DNA of 34,562 nucleotides from positions 348,631-383,192 of the forward strand of contig NZ_JAAVSH020000001.1 in the NCBI RefSeq assembly GCF_011947365.2. Reading direction: 5' to 3'. The translations under genes and the position numbers were made by a program. The notes under the pieces were generated by a model. The model made no database searches and was not told where the DNA came from. It saw only the letters and a list, made by a program, of their open reading frames with translations. The stretch comes from an endosymbiont of Lamellibrachia barhami (lineage in GTDB: Bacteria; Pseudomonadota; Gammaproteobacteria; Chromatiales; Chromatiaceae). Shown here in pieces: positions 1 through 7,290 of the stretch (its first letter is position 1; each line of letters opens with the position of its first letter).

Positions 1-1
1 A

Positions 2-1117
2 AAAGACCTGATAGAGATGTTCAAAGCGGCCCCCAATCTGGTGGACGTCGACTCCTACATCGCCGATGACTATAAGCGTTGGCACTTTGCGGTGGATACC
101 GAAAAAGCCACCCGCCGTGGCGTGCAGGTGGAGACCATCACCCGCAATCTGGACATGGCCCTCGGCGGCTACAAACTGGGCGACGTGAAACGGGGACACG
201 AACTGGAGCCGACCTATCTGGTCATTCAGTTGCCGCTGGCCTCCCGCGCCGAACTGAACCGACTGGCCAACCTGCCGATCGCAGGAGGAGAGGGCACGAC
301 CATTCCACTCTTCGAGCTGGGCAGATTTGAACTGATAGAGGAAGACCCGATCATCTACCATAAGGATCTGCGTCCCATGGAGTATGTGGTGGGCGAGATG
401 GAGGGCAAACTCGGCGCACCACTCTACGGTATGCTCGCAGTGGAGGATCAACTCAAACAGTATAAAACGCCGGATGGGGTTCAGTTCAGCGGCACCATGA
501 CGGGGCCACCGCTGGACGATGCTGTCTCCGGCTTCGAATGGAGTGGCGAGTGGATCATCACCTATGAGACTTTCCGCGATCTTGGGCTTGCCTTCGCCGC
601 AGCACTGGTGATGATCTATATCCTGCTGGTATGGGAGTTCGACAACTTCATCCAGCCGGTGATCATCATGGCGCCGATCCCGTTGACCCTGATCGGTATC
701 ATCCCCGGTCACTGGCTACTGGGCGCAGAGTTCACCGCCACCTCCATGATCGGCTTTATCGCCCTGGCCGGTATCGGTGTGCGCAAATCGATCCTGCTGG
801 TGGACTTCGCCAAGAATGAAGTCCATCGCGGTGTGAGCATCAAAGAGGCGGTAATGATGGCAGGGCAGATCCGCATGCGTCCGATCTGGGTAACCGATCT
901 CACCATGATGGCCGGGGCCTTCGCCATCCTGTTCGACCCTATCTTCCAGGGTATGGCCATCTCTCTGCTGTTCGGCCCGATCATCGGTATCCCGATGACG
1001 TTGGCGGTCATCCCACTCGGCTGCATTTCCGCAGGCAAGGCCTTCTGCCCAGCAGATGACGAAGGAGCAGACAGATGTGATCTGCCGGAGACGAAGACCA
1101 CCGTAGAGAGGGAGTAG
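2..1117 (+). CDS. RND-family efflux pump inner-membrane subunit, C-terminal part (5' end outside window)
   Basis: The reading frame is open from base 2, so the gene begins upstream and the first ATG at 17 is only an internal methionine. The visible ~371 residues cover the last part of the periplasmic porter region, then five hydrophobic segments that match TM8-TM12 of AcrB-type proton-driven exporters (from about base 580 to 1050). The family's TM10 motif is recognisable as GIGVRKSILLVDF; most members have two Asn where this protein has Arg-Lys-Ser. The short C-terminal tail is polar and acidic. Such pumps normally work with a periplasmic adaptor and an outer-membrane channel, which should lie upstream. 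Substrate cannot be told. There is no sign that this gene belongs with the downstream TIR operon: a REP element and about 190 bp separate them. Family call is firm, subfamily uncertain. Confidence 0.85.
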   Translation, partial: KDLIEMFKAAPNLVDVDSYIADDYKRWHFAVDTEKATRRGVQVETITRNLDMALGGYKLGDVKRGHELEPTYLVIQLPLASRAELNRLANLPIAGGEGTTIPLFELGRFELIEEDPIIYHKDLRPMEYVVGEMEGKLGAPLYGMLAVEDQLKQYKTPDGVQFSGTMTGPPLDDAVSGFEWSGEWIITYETFRDLGLAFAAALVMIYILLVWEFDNFIQPVIIMAPIPLTLIGIIPGHWLLGAEFTATSMIGFIALAGIGVRKSILLVDFAKNEVHRGVSIKEAVMMAGQIRMRPIWVTDLTMMAGAFAILFDPIFQGMAISLLFGPIIGIPMTLAVIPLGCISAGKAFCPADDEGADRCDLPETKTTVERE

Positions 1118-1130
1118 TTTTTCAGATGAT

Positions 1131-1161
1131 TGCCGGATCCGCTACGCTTGATCCAGCCTAC
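1131..1161 (+). repeat. REP-like palindromic element, single copy (family A)
   Basis: This 31-bp unit starts TGCCGGATCC and ends CAGCCTAC, around the core CGCTACGCTTGATC. Nearly the same unit occurs at 8123-8153, and as inverted pairs at 9729-9810, 28111-28195 and 34034-34118, always between genes. The form (GCCGGAT ... ATCCGGCCTAC) resembles enterobacterial REP sequences. Here it sits 14 bp after the RND pump stop codon. Confidence 0.75.
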
Positions 1162-1209
1162 AAACTCTCAGCGATATTTGCCTGACACATACCACGAAAA
1201 AAATAGAGT

Positions 1210-1249
1210 ATGATTTTAATGCATACAAATCATAGCGAATGGCTATGAT
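1210..1249 (+). promoter_or_regulatory. Two overlapping inverted repeats upstream of the TIR operon (candidate operator)
   Basis: ATGATTT (1210-1216) is repeated inverted at 1227-1233, and ATCATAGC (1229-1236) is repeated inverted at 1242-1249 with a 5-nt loop. The two palindromes share bases. A -10-like TATGAT lies at 1209-1214, inside the first arm, and CTGACA at 1182-1187 resembles a -35 box, although the 21-nt spacer is too long to be comfortable. The position, directly before the first gene of a likely toxic operon, suits a repressor or autoregulator site. A 5'-UTR hairpin is the alternative. Confidence 0.35.
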
Positions 1250-1305
1250 CAGTTACGTTGATCCGCACTCTATCTCTGAAGGGAGTGCATGAGGGCAACC
1301 AACGA

Positions 1306-2631
1306 ATGAGCAGACTCAAACTCTTCATCAGCCATAGCTCACGTCTCGATGACATGGAGCAGGACAAGCTCAACTGGCAGTTACTGAAAGCAACCTGCAA
1401 GGCACTGAAAGATGCCTACGGTAACAGCATCGATATTCTTGTCGACCAGGATGAAAAGGGTCTCTATCCGGGATGTGACTGGGAAAGTCACCTCAATGAG
1501 TGGCTGGCCGAGTGCCATGCGGCAATCATCCTTTTCTCAAAACGCGCAGCTGAGACCTCACAATGGGTGAAGAAAGAGGCCACCATTCTGACATGGCGAA
1601 GAGAGATTGAAAGCAATTTCACGCTGATCCCGGTCATGCTGAAAGGGCAGATAAAACAGGCAGATCTTGAACAGGATATCTGGGAGATCCTACACGTTGA
1701 AAAGAACCAATACATACAGGATGCCGAAAGCGCAGACGACATTGTCGATGGCGTAAAATTGGCACTTGGCGCACCCGGCGCAGTTAAGGCAGATTTCCCG
1801 CAAACCCCATTTGAGCGAGTTGAGAGCCTCGTCACCAAACTCCTGAAAGAAGGTACCGACAAGCAAAACCTGACGGATGTTTGGGAGAGTCTGGAAGAGT
1901 GTGAAATCAAACCAGAATGGAATCCGGATGAGACCGACCGGTTTTCCAATGCATTGGCACGATACATGTTGCGGGATTCGCAAACCTGTCTGCAGAACTT
2001 CTGGCACATCATCAATAAATTGAAACCCAACCCGGATCAAGCGCGCGCAAAGGAACTGCTCAAGGCGATACGCGCACTCTGGGTGGACACCAAGGCCGCA
2101 GGACTTATTCCCATATCCCGCAAACAGCAGGGAATGATCGCAATCAATGGCAATCTTTTGCTGGAAGTCTCGAAAGAGCTCAATACAAACCACTACACCC
2201 TCGACCGCTATCTGGAGCGCGCCTGGCCGGAAACCGATGGGATAAGAACCATTCCAGTCACAAGCACCGATGTTGACGAGATACAAAAAGAGATCAGAAA
2301 GGAGTTCGGCATGCAAAACACGCGGATTCCTCCGGTGATTGTGGACCAGTTAATCAATGACTATTCAGACCCTCTGTTCGTCTATCTGCATTGCTCGATA
2401 GAAAGTGGGGGCATTCCCGATCCACGAGTATTAAACAAATTTTCCAAGCTTAGAGATATCTACAAAAAGCTGGTTTTTATCTTCGGTACGGGAGAGAAAC
2501 TGCCTGAAGAGAAAAATACAAAGATAGTTACCATCGCCCCGCCTCTCGATCTTACCCTGGAGGCCACGCAGTTTTTTTACGAAACACAGGCCAAAAAACT
2601 GTTGAATAAAAAATATGGAACCCCACCATGA
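1306..2631 (+). CDS. TIR-domain protein, first gene of the putative conflict operon
   Basis: A 441-aa protein if the ATG at 1306 is used (GAGGG at 1291-1295 is a fair ribosome site). An in-frame TTG at 1258 and GTG at 1285 are weaker alternatives. Residues 1-130 form a TIR domain: it opens with KLFISHSS, has a central VDQDEKG region, then AAIILFSKRA and SQWVKKEATIL. Glu91 in WVKKEA sits where the catalytic Glu of NAD-cleaving TIR domains lies, so NADase activity is plausible but inferred. The remaining ~300 residues match no family I recognise; a mostly helical middle (about 150-300) is followed by an alpha/beta-looking end with strands LFVYLHCS and LVFIFGTG. No signal peptide or membrane segment. 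The stop codon overlaps the next ATG by 4 bp, implying coupled translation with the MoxR-like ATPase. TIR effectors in defence systems are usually held inactive by such partners. Confidence 0.85.
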   Translation: MSRLKLFISHSSRLDDMEQDKLNWQLLKATCKALKDAYGNSIDILVDQDEKGLYPGCDWESHLNEWLAECHAAIILFSKRAAETSQWVKKEATILTWRREIESNFTLIPVMLKGQIKQADLEQDIWEILHVEKNQYIQDAESADDIVDGVKLALGAPGAVKADFPQTPFERVESLVTKLLKEGTDKQNLTDVWESLEECEIKPEWNPDETDRFSNALARYMLRDSQTCLQNFWHIINKLKPNPDQARAKELLKAIRALWVDTKAAGLIPISRKQQGMIAINGNLLLEVSKELNTNHYTLDRYLERAWPETDGIRTIPVTSTDVDEIQKEIRKEFGMQNTRIPPVIVDQLINDYSDPLFVYLHCSIESGGIPDPRVLNKFSKLRDIYKKLVFIFGTGEKLPEEKNTKIVTIAPPLDLTLEATQFFYETQAKKLLNKKYGTPP

Positions 2632-3605
2632 AATACGATCCCCGCAAGTTCGATCTAGCCGAAAATTATATCTTCGAGGAAGAGGGCGATATCGAGCCTT
2701 ATCTATTTTCAGAAGATATCGCCATCGCAGTGGATGTCGCATTCGCCACCGAGCGTCCCCTACTGATCTCCGGCAAACCCGGCAGTGGCAAGAGTCGTCT
2801 GGCAGAAGCCGTTGCGGCCTTGAAGAAGTGGCACTTTCTCAGTAAAACCATGACTTCCCGCACTCGCCTGGAGGAACTCACCGTCGAACTTGACCACCTT
2901 CGGCGGCTGCACGATGCCCACTCCGGCAACGGTGGCCAGAATGGTGATGGTTCAGCGATGAAACCGGATTGGGCCTACCATAACCCAGGCCTCTTCTGGT
3001 GGGCGCTCAACCACGAATCGGCAAAATACCGGGGGGATGGCCGTCAGGCAGAGGCAGAAGCAATGGGGCTGGCCATCGACTTTCCCGGCACCTTCCGGAA
3101 ACAGGAAAACAACACGCACCATACCGTTCTGTTGATCGATGAGATCGACAAGGCAGAACCTGATCTGCCGAATGATCTGCTGGAACCTCTGGACCGCAAA
3201 GCCTTCGGCCTGCCGGATGGCAGCAAAATCATGGCTAAAGATGGGGTAAGCATCCTCACCATTATCACCACCAACGGCGAGCGGGAACTGCCACAGGCCT
3301 TTCTCCGCCGCTGCGTCAGCCTGAAACTCGAGGAGCCGAAAAAGAGGGATCTGATCAGGATCGCCAGAAAGCACTACCCGGACGCCGATGAAGCACGCAT
3401 CACGACGATTGCCGAAAAGATGGAAACATTCCGCGAGGAGGCAAAAAAATCATTCCGGCGACCGCCCAGCACCAGTGAGTTTCTTGATGCTGTTCGGGTC
3501 TGCGAAGACCTGGAGATTGCCATTGACGATAGCAAAGACTCCGTCTGGAAAAAGGTCGAAAACAGCGTACTGCTCAAAAAATCCAATGATAACGATCAGG
3601 CATGA
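2628..3605 (+). CDS. MoxR-like AAA+ ATPase
   Basis: A 325-aa cytoplasmic AAA+ protein. Walker A is GKPGSGKS (residues 49-56), Walker B is LLIDEID with Asp171/Glu172, sensor 1 is TTN (214-216), and an arginine-finger region FLRRC follows at 226-230. The long insert between Walker A and B (about 90-160) and the C-terminal helical lid fit the MoxR group, which acts as a chaperone that remodels or loads a partner carrying a vWA domain. That partner type follows immediately. The start ATG overlaps the TIR stop (ATGA, 2628-2631) and its own stop overlaps the next gene the same way (3602-3605). In published surveys of NTP-dependent conflict systems a MoxR/vWA pair is the switch module; its use here is inferred from that and from the operon. 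Confidence 0.9.
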   Translation: MKYDPRKFDLAENYIFEEEGDIEPYLFSEDIAIAVDVAFATERPLLISGKPGSGKSRLAEAVAALKKWHFLSKTMTSRTRLEELTVELDHLRRLHDAHSGNGGQNGDGSAMKPDWAYHNPGLFWWALNHESAKYRGDGRQAEAEAMGLAIDFPGTFRKQENNTHHTVLLIDEIDKAEPDLPNDLLEPLDRKAFGLPDGSKIMAKDGVSILTIITTNGERELPQAFLRRCVSLKLEEPKKRDLIRIARKHYPDADEARITTIAEKMETFREEAKKSFRRPPSTSEFLDAVRVCEDLEIAIDDSKDSVWKKVENSVLLKKSNDNDQA

Positions 3606-4639
3606 CTGACCCGAACGACCCCACTGAATTCCAACAACCGACAGCGCGTGGTGAGATTCACCTGGGTGACCTGCTGCTCGCCCTAAAAAAACTGCCCTGG
3701 AAAGATGACGCCCAGGCAGCAGCGATCGCCCGTTCACTCGGTTTCTCATTGGAGGAACTGATCTCCAAAGAGATCACCCCCAACACAATCTTCGACAACA
3801 GCCGCTTTCCCGAGCACCGGAAAACGGTTTCACCGTCGCGGAATCAACCGCCCGGCAGCAGTGTACCGCCACAACCCAAGCCCCCCGTTGAACTGCCCTC
3901 CATTCCCTTCGACAGCCCGCTCAAACCACTTGGAGCGCAGGCTGCACCGCAAATAGTGGAGACGCCTGCCTGGCTGAATGAAAACAATACAACGCTGGAC
4001 AGAGACGAAACGCCCCCGGTCCCGCTCCACCGTGAGTCACTCTTCTCCGACAATACCAACCGGGGCATTCTCTCCGCCGCGCTTGCCACCCGCCGCCCGG
4101 GTTATCAGATCGACGTTTTCAGACTGATTAACCACTTTGTTACCGGAAAAATTCCCCGCACCCTGCCGTGCCTGATGAGCAATACCCTGGAACGGGGCTG
4201 CCAACTGCTGCTCCACTACAGCGACGACATGGTGCCCTACTGGGAAGATCTGGCAGCACTCGCCACGCAGATAAAAAATATCATGGGTCAGGACCGGGTC
4301 GATCTCTACGAATTCAAGGGCCTGCCGGACAACGCCAATACCTGGGTGCCGCCCAAAACCTTCAAACAGTGGCAACCGGTCAGCGGCATCCCCGTCCTGG
4401 TGGCGACCGACCTGGGCATAGACGGCGGTAAAGGAGAGAATAACATCGAGGAAGAGTGGCTCTCCTTCATGCGCAAATGCGAAGCTGCCGAAGCACCGCT
4501 TCTATTGCTGATACCCTGGCAACGGCAATACTGGCCGGAGAATCTCGGCGACTACCCCTTCCTGATCCACTGGAACCCCCATACCTCAGCAGCGATGATC
4601 CGCCGCCTCATCGGCCCGGGCCACGGGGTAATGTCATGA
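3602..4639 (+). CDS. vWA-like protein with degenerate MIDAS, partner of the MoxR ATPase
   Basis: 345 aa. Residues 18-60 form a small helical N-terminal unit (HLGDLLLALKKLPW). Residues 73-150 are a Pro-rich, probably disordered linker. Residues 197-310 look like a vWA-type Rossmann fold: QLLLHYSDDMVPYWEDL at the first strand, a second strand VDLYEFKG, then PVLVATDLGI and PLLLLIPWQ. The metal site DxSxS reads H205-x-S207-x-D209, so classical metal binding is probably altered. The outline (LAR-like N-terminal helix, linker, then 'LLL.. S DM..Y' strand) recalls SAV_2336-type proteins, which also occur beside AAA ATPases and FGE domains; this is recognition from memory, not a search. ATGA overlaps bind it to both neighbours. 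Likely role: transmits the ATPase's state to the sensor or effector. Confidence 0.6.
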   Translation: MTDPNDPTEFQQPTARGEIHLGDLLLALKKLPWKDDAQAAAIARSLGFSLEELISKEITPNTIFDNSRFPEHRKTVSPSRNQPPGSSVPPQPKPPVELPSIPFDSPLKPLGAQAAPQIVETPAWLNENNTTLDRDETPPVPLHRESLFSDNTNRGILSAALATRRPGYQIDVFRLINHFVTGKIPRTLPCLMSNTLERGCQLLLHYSDDMVPYWEDLAALATQIKNIMGQDRVDLYEFKGLPDNANTWVPPKTFKQWQPVSGIPVLVATDLGIDGGKGENNIEEEWLSFMRKCEAAEAPLLLLIPWQRQYWPENLGDYPFLIHWNPHTSAAMIRRLIGPGHGVMS

Positions 4640-7038
4640 GCTGGCTGCAACCCACTGGCTATGAAGAGTATCTACTGCAGCGGGCCGAGAAAACCGAGCC
4701 TGACGTAGTGGAACTGGCAAGACTGCTCTCGCTGGTCCCGCTGGTGGAACCCTTGCTGTTGAGAAACGTGCGCCGCCACTTTCTCCCCTCTTCTGAAACC
4801 GAGACAGAATCTCGTCTCTGGTTCAGCAACCTGGTCGCCGTTCGCAGCACCCAGGGTTTCATCCTCCACCAGGGCGTGGCGCGTCTAGTTGCCGATAAGT
4901 TGTTACAAGAAGACAAAACCCGGTTTAAAAGACTCTGGCGCTTCACGCAGGATCACACCGCCCACTGGAAACCGCTGAAACGCCTTGAGCGCGACCTTCG
5001 TTACCACACCCTGAAAAACGAGCAGGAAGAGGTACGCAAGAGATTACAGGATATCCTGCGCGACATCAGCAGAGAGCGGGATGAGGAAAAACGCCTCGAC
5101 ATGGCCCGCTGGGCCAAGAAAAATCTGCCGCTGGTCGCAACGCAGAAAAACACGTTAGAAGAGGGCCACCTGCTGGCGCAATACGCCGCCACCGCTCTGT
5201 GTGACACCGCAGACTGGTCAACCATGAGCCAACCGCAGAGCCTCCCGACATGGTTGAAAAACCAGCTGCCCGAACCGCTGGCACCCACAAAGATCAGCCT
5301 GCAACTCCACTTTGACGACAAGGCACAAACACTGGTACTCAACTGCCTCGAACCGATACTCGCGGATGCCACACTCGATCTGCAAGGTCCACTTCCCGCA
5401 CGGCTCCATATCCAACCTGCGGGACAGTCGGGCAGCTGGGAGATTTTCAATATCGGCACCCGCATACGCCTGCCGGAACTCACCTCCCACATCTTCATCA
5501 CCACCATCGACGGGCGGCAGTTTGAACTGGATGTGGAGAAACAGCTCAAGAGCGTCCTCTCAAAAAAGAGTCAATCAACTGAGAAAATCTATCTGGTACA
5601 CGTTGATGCTGATACGGCAGCGGCAGAAAAACTGTCCGAATGGCTCGCAACGCAGAATATTCAGGTCGAGCCTCTGCTGGAAAGACCCGGAGAACCCCCC
5701 ACCGAAAGTGGTGAGAGCGCACACAAGGTGATCCGCCTCTGGAGCGAATCAGCAAGCCAGGCCTGGGGTTCCATCAAGCGGGATGTCTCTCTCTCCCTTG
5801 CCCAAACACTACTGCTGCGCACTGGCAATGCTGCATTTCTCACCGGCATGGACAACCCACAAAACCTCATCGACATACCCAACTTGCTGCAAGACCTGGG
5901 CAACAATAAAATCGCCGCAAAGCTAAAGGACAAACTCGAACAGTGGCTCAGTGGAGCCGATGAAGCAGAGGATGAATCTGAAGATGAAATCGGATCCGCA
6001 GAGGCCGGCACTCAATACAGCGAAGAGATCCAGGCACTGCTCGATGAGATCGACGAGATCTCAACCCCGCCGAAACGACGGCTGGAGATCGGCGACCTGC
6101 TGGCCAAACTTGGTGATCCCCGGCCGGGGGTCGGCGTCTATAAGGCCACTATCGACATTCCGCCCGAAACAGAGAAAACCAAGTCCGAGCAAAAAGCAGA
6201 CTTCAATCCTGAAGTACAGAAACTGCTGGATGAACTGCACAACATCGAAACACCGCCAGAGCGCCGCCTTGAAATCGGCAATGAGCTGGCTGAACTGGGC
6301 GACCCCCGCCCCGGTGTCGGACTGGATGACGACAACCTGCCCGACATCGACTGGGTGGAGATACCGGCGGGAGAGTTTCTCTATGGCAAAGAGAAAGAGC
6401 GGCGCAGCAGCGATCTTTTTTTTATCAGCCGCTATCCGGTCACCAATGCCCAGTATCAGGCATTTATCAATGCAGGCGGATATGAGTCCGACAGGTGGTG
6501 GGAAAATCTAAAAAGGCCGGAACCTGAAAAATCCAGGTGGGACCACCCCAACAGACCTCGCACCGAAATCGACTGGTATGAGGCAGTCGCCTTCAGTCGC
6601 TGGCTGGCTGCAATGAGAAACCTGCCCATTCGACTGGCAACTGAGGAAGAGTGGGAGAAGGCAGCGCGGGGAAGCGATGGGTGGGTATTCCCCTGGGGTG
6701 AAAAATATATCAATGGCTACGCCAATGTGAATGAATCATCTGTGGGTGGAAAACCCTTGGAGCAAACCACCACAGTAGGACTCTACCCACAGGGAGCATC
6801 TCCCTATGGGGCGATGGACATGGCAGGTAATGTCTGGGAGTGGTGTCTGAATAAGTTCGATCATCCTGATCAGGTTGGGGCAGATGCCAGTGGGAATACC
6901 CGTGTGCTGCGCGGCGGCTCCTGGATCTATGGTCCGCTCTATGCACGTGCCGACAACCGATACGGGAGTTTCCCTGACGTCCGCCTCAACCACTGGGGTT
7001 TTCGTTTGTTGCTGCCTGCCCCAATTTCGGCCCGCTGA
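4636..7038 (+). CDS. Multidomain protein with C-terminal FGE/C-type-lectin-fold domain (FGE protein 1)
   Basis: 800 aa from the ATG at 4636, which overlaps the previous stop (ATGA). The frame stays open upstream to 4456, but that part is vWA coding sequence in another frame. Order of parts: helical N-terminus (1-110); charged coiled coil (114-163); beta-rich segment (216-299); an alpha/beta segment opening KIYLVHVDADTAAAEKL (316-400) that resembles a decayed TIR or flavodoxin-like fold; an acidic linker (440-457); two copies of a 34-residue motif with PPxRRLEIG and LGDPRPGVG (468-501 and 530-563); and an FGE-sulfatase/SUMF1-like domain (568-800). That domain has IPAGEFLYG, RYPVTNAQY, GNVWEWC and RVLRGGSW...GFRL. 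The paired cysteines that true formylglycine-generating enzymes carry near GGSW are absent, so catalysis is unlikely; ligand binding fits better. Its last 40 residues align without gaps to the variable region typical of retroelement-diversified proteins. Confidence 0.85.
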   Translation: MSWLQPTGYEEYLLQRAEKTEPDVVELARLLSLVPLVEPLLLRNVRRHFLPSSETETESRLWFSNLVAVRSTQGFILHQGVARLVADKLLQEDKTRFKRLWRFTQDHTAHWKPLKRLERDLRYHTLKNEQEEVRKRLQDILRDISRERDEEKRLDMARWAKKNLPLVATQKNTLEEGHLLAQYAATALCDTADWSTMSQPQSLPTWLKNQLPEPLAPTKISLQLHFDDKAQTLVLNCLEPILADATLDLQGPLPARLHIQPAGQSGSWEIFNIGTRIRLPELTSHIFITTIDGRQFELDVEKQLKSVLSKKSQSTEKIYLVHVDADTAAAEKLSEWLATQNIQVEPLLERPGEPPTESGESAHKVIRLWSESASQAWGSIKRDVSLSLAQTLLLRTGNAAFLTGMDNPQNLIDIPNLLQDLGNNKIAAKLKDKLEQWLSGADEAEDESEDEIGSAEAGTQYSEEIQALLDEIDEISTPPKRRLEIGDLLAKLGDPRPGVGVYKATIDIPPETEKTKSEQKADFNPEVQKLLDELHNIETPPERRLEIGNELAELGDPRPGVGLDDDNLPDIDWVEIPAGEFLYGKEKERRSSDLFFISRYPVTNAQYQAFINAGGYESDRWWENLKRPEPEKSRWDHPNRPRTEIDWYEAVAFSRWLAAMRNLPIRLATEEEWEKAARGSDGWVFPWGEKYINGYANVNESSVGGKPLEQTTTVGLYPQGASPYGAMDMAGNVWEWCLNKFDHPDQVGADASGNTRVLRGGSWIYGPLYARADNRYGSFPDVRLNHWGFRLLLPAPISAR
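6638..6729 (+). repeat. 92-bp block identical to an inverted copy at 7606-7697
   Basis: The block encodes TEEEWEKAARGS through GYANV in both FGE-like proteins and has no mismatch by my reading. Codons on either side differ at many synonymous sites, so the perfect identity is local, as expected from gene conversion or a recent segment transfer. Confidence 0.8.
6901..7020 (+). other. Variable-region-like 3' end of FGE protein 1
   Basis: Begins with CGTGTGCTGCGC and GGCGGCTCCTGG, which are identical in the inverted paralogue, and ends with an 18-bp shared block TTCGTTTGTTGCTGCCTG. Between them (6925-6996) most codons differ from the paralogue. 19 of the 24 codons end in C or T. The protein pattern (GGSW, then Arg-x3-Arg, PDxR, GFRL) is that of diversity-generating retroelement targets. 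No template repeat or reverse transcriptase lies in the window. Confidence 0.5.
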
Positions 7039-7163
7039 CAGCTGTAAACCGGAACTTGTCAGGCGTTTTGAAGGTTGGATAACTGGCGCGAGGCCATCCG
7101 GCAAATCTATATATGACCGTCAGATAGATATTAAGAAGAATCTTCAAGTATCCGCTTGACCAA

Positions 7164-7184
7164 CCCTCTCACACTTGTGAGGGT
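7164..7184 (+). terminator. Weak hairpin after the TIR/FGE operon
   Basis: CCTCTCAC pairs with GTGAGGG across a 4-nt loop (one G-T pair). It is followed by TTATAAAA, not a good U tract. It may end the operon or be only an mRNA 3' structure. Confidence 0.3.
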
Positions 7185-7201
7185 GTTATAAAAACCAAAG
7201 T

Positions 7202-7235
7202 GTAGGTCAGGTTAACGTAGCGTAACCCAACATAC
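7202..7235. repeat. Second REP-like palindrome (family B)
   Basis: The element reads GTAGGTCAGGTTAACG then TAGCGTAACCCAACAT. The arms GGTTA and TAACC pair around ACGTAGCG. It is distinct from family A but has the same GTAGG...-type outer border. It lies between the convergent ends of the two FGE-like genes. Only one copy is seen here. Confidence 0.45.
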
Positions 7236-7290
7236 ATAGAGGATTTTACGACACCCACCTGAGAGAACCGAAGATAGGGCGAATGTCTGA

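Noticed and set aside
4456-4635. Long N-terminal extension of the FGE protein
   Set aside because: The open frame runs inside the vWA gene. The ATGA overlap at 4636 matches the junctions of the other two gene pairs.
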